From Lachnospiraceae bacterium (lineage in GTDB: Bacteria; Bacillota_A; Clostridia; Lachnospirales; Lachnospiraceae): a stretch of DNA of 6,504 bases. Shown in pieces: positions 3,801 to 6,504 of the stretch. Both the position numbers and the translations under genes were made by a program. The first letter of the stretch is position 1, and every line of letters starts with the position of its first letter. The stretch spans positions 1 through 6,504 of the forward strand of contig JAFYAD010000061.1 in NCBI GenBank assembly GCA_017540915.1, in the 5' to 3' direction. The notes under the pieces are model-generated. The model made no database searches and was not told the DNA's origin. It worked only from the letters and a program-made list of their open reading frames with translations.

Positions 3801-6504
3801 ATCACGCCCGTAGCGCTGTGATTCAGAATATGTTTCTTACCGAAAATATCCGTATATGTCACAGAGACGTTACCCGGCGCCGCCGGTTCTCCTGTGTAGG
3901 AGGCATCTGTTGCCGTAACTGCTATAGACTCATCATCTGAGATATCTTTCTGCTTTATATTGATCCTCTCTACAAGTGTTCCCGTGTAATTTCCGATACC
4001 TTTTATGGTGACTGTTCCACCGTTGGCTATGGAATTGTTCGAGCCGTATGCAAGCTTGTAATCGGAATTTTTTATCAGATTATAGGCTTCGCCCGTATTC
4101 AGTATGTCCGTAAGCCCCGGCTCCGGAAATACACCCGTGGGAATATAATCGTAGAATCCCAGAGAAATCTCATCCACATAGTTGGATGTGGGATTCAGCA
4201 TGCCTTCATAGATTTCCTTCGGAGCGATGGTGATGGCCTTCGTAACAGATCCCTTCAGGAAACAGTTCTCATCTTCCGTATCAGCTGTTATCGTAACTGA
4301 TCCGGCACCCGCATTTTTATTATTGCCATAAGAAACCTTATATCCGCCGTTTACCGGATGATTGTTTCCATTGAGCTTATAGAAAAGATCAAATTGCGGC
4401 TGCTTGGATGTTCCGTCGTAAATGAAATGCGGCACGTTATTATCGTCCACATTCGACGAATCCTTCCATTCCACCACAAGATTGCCCACCGGATACAGGA
4501 TCCTGAAAGCCTTAGGCTCAGTCAGGACGCCGGAATATATATCTTTTCCTTCGACTGTAACTTTTGCATAACCCGGATCCGTGTTGTTAGAGTAGCTTAC
4601 CGTATAATACTTGTTATCCAGCCTTTTGCCGTTTGGAAGTCTCACATATACTGTGGGCTCCACAGCTCTTCCTGTCCAATCCGTATCCGCTATAGCTTCG
4701 ATATATGCGCCGTCTGCGGAAATATCACCTGCAACGTTAAAGTTGATAGACATTGAACCTATGTAATGCTGATCCTCAACACCATTTATGGTCAATGTGT
4801 GTTTTCCGATGTCATAACCGTCCACGGTAGCAGTATAGAATGTTTTCTGGATGGGCGTTGTGTTATTTCCGCTGACCACAAAAACATCGACCAGATCAAC
4901 CAGTTTTCCGGCATCTATCGCCTCTTTCAGCCTGGTTTCGGAAATCGTGTCGCCGTCTTTCAGCTTGTCTGCGGAATTTGCGTCATCCCTTATGGCGAAA
5001 TCTGTGTTATTCAGCTCACGGTAGATATCGATTGAGATACCAGTATAATTTGTACAGTTATTCTGCCCATGAACCCAAAGATTCATCACGCCCGGTCCAT
5101 AGCTTGACTTAACAGCCTCTATTTCCTCATCAACAAAATAATAGTCAAGGTCCGGCATCAGCTGAATATCACTATAATAAATATCATACAGCAACAAACC
5201 TTTCTTTATCACTTCTGCAGGATCTTTATTAACATCATATTTAATCTTGGAATTGGTATCCCTAAGCACTGCCCTAACATTTGCAGTATTATTACCGAGA
5301 TTCAGCTGCTTTATCTGATATTCTTTTCTTATTGTACCGGTAAAATTACCCTCAAAAATAATATCTACATAATGTCCATCAGTTTGTCCATTTGCGACAA
5401 CATAATGGGTTGAATTTGTATGGTCAAGACACTCCCTAACATTGTAATCAGTACCGCGATGTAGTTCCTGATCAAAAAATTTTATTTCAACACTTGGAAC
5501 ATGTGCTTTTCTGTCATAAGTAAATTCCCTTTGGCTTAAGTTTATGGTCACCGTGTTATCGGAAACAACATTCCTTCTCAAAATTTTAAAAGTCGTGCAT
5601 AATACCCTGCCATCTTCAATGGTAGAAGGATCTATCAGTTCCGGGAATTTATAATTACTTCCTTCCGCTGTTTGCACGTACACATAGGCACTCTCTCCTT
5701 TTCCTTCCGTATTGTTAATATTACTTAAATACTTCAGCTCATAATCTTCCTCGGGAAGTACCTCATAATTACCATCCTCATCCAGATCCACCTCAACCCT
5801 CAAGGCAATCGGCTCTATAGGATTACCACTGTATACATATTCATGGTTATCCTTACCATCATTCCACACTAATCTGGCTTTATCGCTTGGAATGGCTATT
5901 GTATTGATTTTGTACGTTTTTTTAATTTCTCCATAATAAATTGTATTTGGTTTAGCTTTAATAATAACCTCAACTGTTCCCGCGCTGACAGTATCATTAT
6001 CTAGCTTGCTTGTGGTATTCCTATAAAATACTTCATAATCTTTATCTTGCTCTAAAGGTTTAAAATCAACTGTTACAACTATAGAATTCGGTGTCACAGA
6101 CTGACCTGTATACACTAATCCTGTTTCCGGATTTAGGCGTTTTCCCGCATCATCGTAGAATATCAACTCAGCAGAGCCTTTTCCATCATCCTCTTTATCT
6201 GAGATATTTATACCGCAAATAAAAGTTTTATTTATAGTTCCGATGTAGTTGCCGTTGGCTTTTGCTGTAAACGTAACTGTTTTCTTCTCTCCGGCTTTTA
6301 TAGTATTAGTTGACACTACACTATACTCAGATGCAGAAACCTCCAAAGCAGAATTTCCGCTTACTGAGTCAAATAATTCAGGCTGACACAAATAGACATA
6401 GTTTCCACCTGTTTCTGAATCAACCTTCATCCAGGAAAGCTCTCCTAAATCTATCGTGAGATGGTTCATATTACGCTTTGCGATGGTGTATGTGATCTCA
6501 CATG
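869..6504 (-). CDS. Giant surface protein with about 18 bacterial Ig-like (MBG/YDG-type) repeats and two C-terminal Fn3 domains (N-terminus outside window)
   Basis: Seen: one frame of 1877 complete codons, TAA at 869-871, still open at the right edge. Residues are numbered here from the Met at 6469, which is not a credible start: 11 in-frame codons before it (CEITYTIAKRN) match the linker between repeats, and no Shine-Dalgarno or signal peptide is present. Each repeat follows one pattern: YTG near its start, then TPxVxV, a G-DYxVxYxNN core, and an exit G-GNYTGT, ending in a linker such as ITPRDIAAD, IKQKDISDD or IVAKSLSN. Units end near residues 91, 196, 304, 393, 490, 586, 663, 756, 846, 957, 1045, 1163, 1267, 1374, 1458, 1534, 1610 and 1690. 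Fn3 domains fill 1691-1775 and 1776-1866. Known: such stacked beta-sandwich arrays form rod-like extracellular stalks or adhesins in Firmicutes. Inferred: secreted, stalk-like, possibly binding host or biofilm ligands; no enzyme motif was found. The C-terminus ends YSNYNTIKTVKVR with no sorting motif, membrane segment or basic tail. It is followed by a hairpin and a class B sortase. Coding is AT-richer beyond about 5150. Repeat family is clear; the exact role is unknown. Confidence 0.92.
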   Translation of the reverse strand, partial: CEITYTIAKRNMNHLTIDLGELSWMKVDSETGGNYVYLCQPELFDSVSGNSALEVSASEYSVVSTNTIKAGEKKTVTFTAKANGNYIGTINKTFICGINISDKEDDGKGSAELIFYDDAGKRLNPETGLVYTGQSVTPNSIVVTVDFKPLEQDKDYEVFYRNTTSKLDNDTVSAGTVEVIIKAKPNTIYYGEIKKTYKINTIAIPSDKARLVWNDGKDNHEYVYSGNPIEPIALRVEVDLDEDGNYEVLPEEDYELKYLSNINNTEGKGESAYVYVQTAEGSNYKFPELIDPSTIEDGRVLCTTFKILRRNVVSDNTVTINLSQREFTYDRKAHVPSVEIKFFDQELHRGTDYNVRECLDHTNSTHYVVANGQTDGHYVDIIFEGNFTGTIRKEYQIKQLNLGNNTANVRAVLRDTNSKIKYDVNKDPAEVIKKGLLLYDIYYSDIQLMPDLDYYFVDEEIEAVKSSYGPGVMNLWVHGQNNCTNYTGISIDIYRELNNTDFAIRDDANSADKLKDGDTISETRLKEAIDAGKLVDLVDVFVVSGNNTTPIQKTFYTATVDGYDIGKHTLTINGVEDQHYIGSMSINFNVAGDISADGAYIEAIADTDWTGRAVEPTVYVRLPNGKRLDNKYYTVSYSNNTDPGYAKVTVEGKDIYSGVLTEPKAFRILYPVGNLVVEWKDSSNVDDNNVPHFIYDGTSKQPQFDLFYKLNGNNHPVNGGYKVSYGNNKNAGAGSVTITADTEDENCFLKGSVTKAITIAPKEIYEGMLNPTSNYVDEISLGFYDYIPTGVFPEPGLTDILNTGEAYNLIKNSDYKLAYGSNNSIANGGTVTIKGIGNYTGTLVERINIKQKDISDDESIAVTATDASYTGEPAAPGNVSVTYTDIFGKKHILNHSATGVMDYYISGYYTLQNVAVGTRGEKKPDGSVTEAVAPKEMGEYIIEIEGIGNYTGVNLTAKYSITARSLTAASVSVRGTMEYTGNPLTPEITITDGENALTENIDYTIDYSNKLRYNDSVVVGDHTNAGTVTLTITGLGNYTGSVSKTMTITPRDIAADQATAADYGFTYAVNKSVTYANGTDRSDGRHTMPFVAGGSSVPTVLLHDTTRDVDLTCKNDGATYPDYRLTFVSQYETLPSEETFPNYAGKIVMTVEGLGNYTGSVSYTYYIGEDISGATATLTTGGYSAEYDGLYRDLKDSYVSVDSSRFNIGADQRKITVYKGAVLDDNGDLILDNRVDITKIVDADKYYIVVDGVPEKGTYAATPSMSCTYTVTPKSIFNCTIDNFPETVYYTGDYITVKGITVTDTTLPVSRDRGASTIKATLKEGVDYEIDNTKKYKDVGKATITVNGIGNYRGTAKAYFTIEQNSISGGDKDDGSTSGTGLTSDGVTITAEDIKFTYTGDGFMKYTGSGVVPSVVINYGSRNLVAGREYIVTATNNVNAGIATLTISGIGGFSGYLTKKFTIKADIAGAKVAAIPDQVYTGSAVTPSLTVNCGGNTLAKGSDYTVSFDDNVAIGKASVTLTAVENSYYYGSKTVPFNISNSAKGMVVTGYASTYTYTGYAITPALMVSIDGTVLTAGTDYTVSYSNNINVGTAKAVVTGKGQYSGTKTVEYRIVAKSLSNCAADLSGGNSYEYTGTTYTPAVTLTDLVSNKTLVKGTDYNVTYSNNTDPGTATVTMTALSDNYTGTKVVTFNIGSASVKGLRATDITWKTIKLKWAEQEYATGYQICDKNNKVIGNTKKNTFKVTGLTSYTTYSYKVRSYVKNKDGSVSYGGFSEVLSEKTKLKTPKLTAKAAGGGKVMLKWTKSRLATGYEIYYATEKNGVYTKLKTVSADNNRTVTDAGLAPGERYFYTVRAYRNVDGTKEYSNYNTIKTVKVR
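872..1399 (-). other. Two tandem fibronectin type III domains at the C-terminus
   Basis: Residues 1691-1775 and 1776-1866 of the large protein share the Fn3 plan. A core Trp sits in LKWAEQEYATGYQI and in LKWTKSRLATGYEIYY. Next comes a VTGL- or TDAGLAPGERY-type turn, then a Tyr-rich strand (TTYSYKVRSY and YFYTVRAY) and a closing segment with SYGGFSEV or KEYSNYNT. The shared (L)ATGY motif after the Trp is typical of Fn3 modules at the ends of clostridial surface proteins. Such domains usually act as spacers or carbohydrate or protein contact modules outside the cell; which applies here cannot be read from the sequence. Confidence 0.88.
1400..2347 (-). repeat. Four regular MBG-type units of the large protein (76-84 residues each)
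   Basis: These units span residues 1375-1458, 1459-1534, 1535-1610 and 1611-1690. They are the shortest and most uniform in the protein. Each has YTG, TPxLxV or VPSVVI, LxxGxDYTVSYSNN (or a close variant), GxAxVTxTG and a final YxGxKxVxFxI strand. They fit the minimal unit: two sheets of a small beta sandwich without insertions. The unit next to the hinge carries a doubled YTG (FTYTGDGFMKYTGSG). They diverge at DNA level, so this is an old duplication rather than a recent expansion. Confidence 0.82.
2345..2401 (-). other. Gly/Ser/Asp-rich hinge inside the large protein
   Basis: Residues 1357-1375 (SGGDKDDGSTSGTGLTSDG) are low in hydrophobics and dominated by Gly, Ser, Asp and Thr. They lie just after a linker of the usual kind (IEQNSI) and just before the four regular units. 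This is the longest flexible-looking segment between units and probably forms a joint between the long divergent array and the short regular one. Confidence 0.6.
2348..6502 (-). repeat. Fourteen longer, divergent MBG/YDG-type units of the large protein
   Basis: These units run from the right edge to residue 1374, about 77-118 residues each. Many keep the full signature, for example residues 587-663 (TVSYSNNTDPGYAKVTVEG) and 958-1045 (EYTGNPLTPEITI, then LGNYTGSV). Others carry insertions or lose elements. The unit at 491-586 lacks YTG and has a helix-like stretch (ETRLKEAIDAGKLVDLVDV). The unit at 1046-1163 has a long insertion before NYAGKIVMTVEGLGNYTG. The unit at 1164-1267 begins with AEYDGLYRD and has no GNYTG exit. 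The residues before the Met at 6469 are the closing strand of one more unit outside the window. Unit limits come from the linker motifs and are good to a few residues; they were not checked by profile search. Confidence 0.78.

Noticed and set aside
4358..5035. Plus-strand frames of 132 and 89 codons
   Set aside because: Antisense to conserved repeat units, with no ribosome binding site or family resemblance. The low stop density follows from the codon use of the real gene.
1400..6502. Tandem DNA repeat or CRISPR-like array
   Set aside because: The periodicity is at protein level, with units of about 230-350 bases that are strongly diverged. There are no short identical repeats with unique spacers.

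Overview
The window looks like part of a Gram-positive Clostridia chromosome, most likely Lachnospiraceae or a close relative. I infer this from two things: a class B sortase with a cytoplasmic N-terminal domain, and next to it a giant secreted-type protein built from bacterial Ig-like (MBG/YDG-type) repeats ending in two fibronectin type III domains. No taxonomic marker gene is present, so the assignment is tentative. Both genes lie on the minus strand, both run off the window, and together they cover nearly all of it. I found no RNA gene, mobile element or CRISPR array, and no believable gene on the plus strand.

Right to left, in the direction of transcription: from the right edge to 869 is one uninterrupted reading frame of 1877 complete codons. 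It has no start in view. The frame stays open through the edge, the first ATG at 6469 lies inside a repeat linker, and there is no signal peptide. The protein shows the tail of one repeat, then about 18 Ig-like units of roughly 76-118 residues, then two Fn3 domains, then a stop with no sorting signal. The units fall into two classes. Four regular short ones (1400-2347) sit next to the Fn3 pair. Longer, divergent ones with insertions lie on the N-terminal side, separated from the regular ones by a Gly/Ser/Asp-rich hinge. The part beyond about 5150 is clearly AT-richer than the rest of the same gene.

A 43-base gap (826-868) holds a strong hairpin and no recognisable Shine-Dalgarno sequence. It is followed by the first 275 codons of a class B sortase (825 to the left edge). 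The visible part has a roughly 95-residue cytoplasmic domain, one transmembrane segment, a charged stalk, and the catalytic domain up to the active-site His. The catalytic Cys and Arg lie beyond the left edge.

The two genes look like one transcription unit: a surface or adhesin-like protein with its transpeptidase. The large protein ends in Fn3 without an LPXTG- or NPQTN-like motif, hydrophobic segment or basic tail, so it is not an obvious substrate of the sortase. Either the anchoring determinant is in the unseen N-terminal part, or the sortase serves another protein nearby. That mismatch, the two-class repeat array with a composition step, and the hairpin junction are the points most worth following up.
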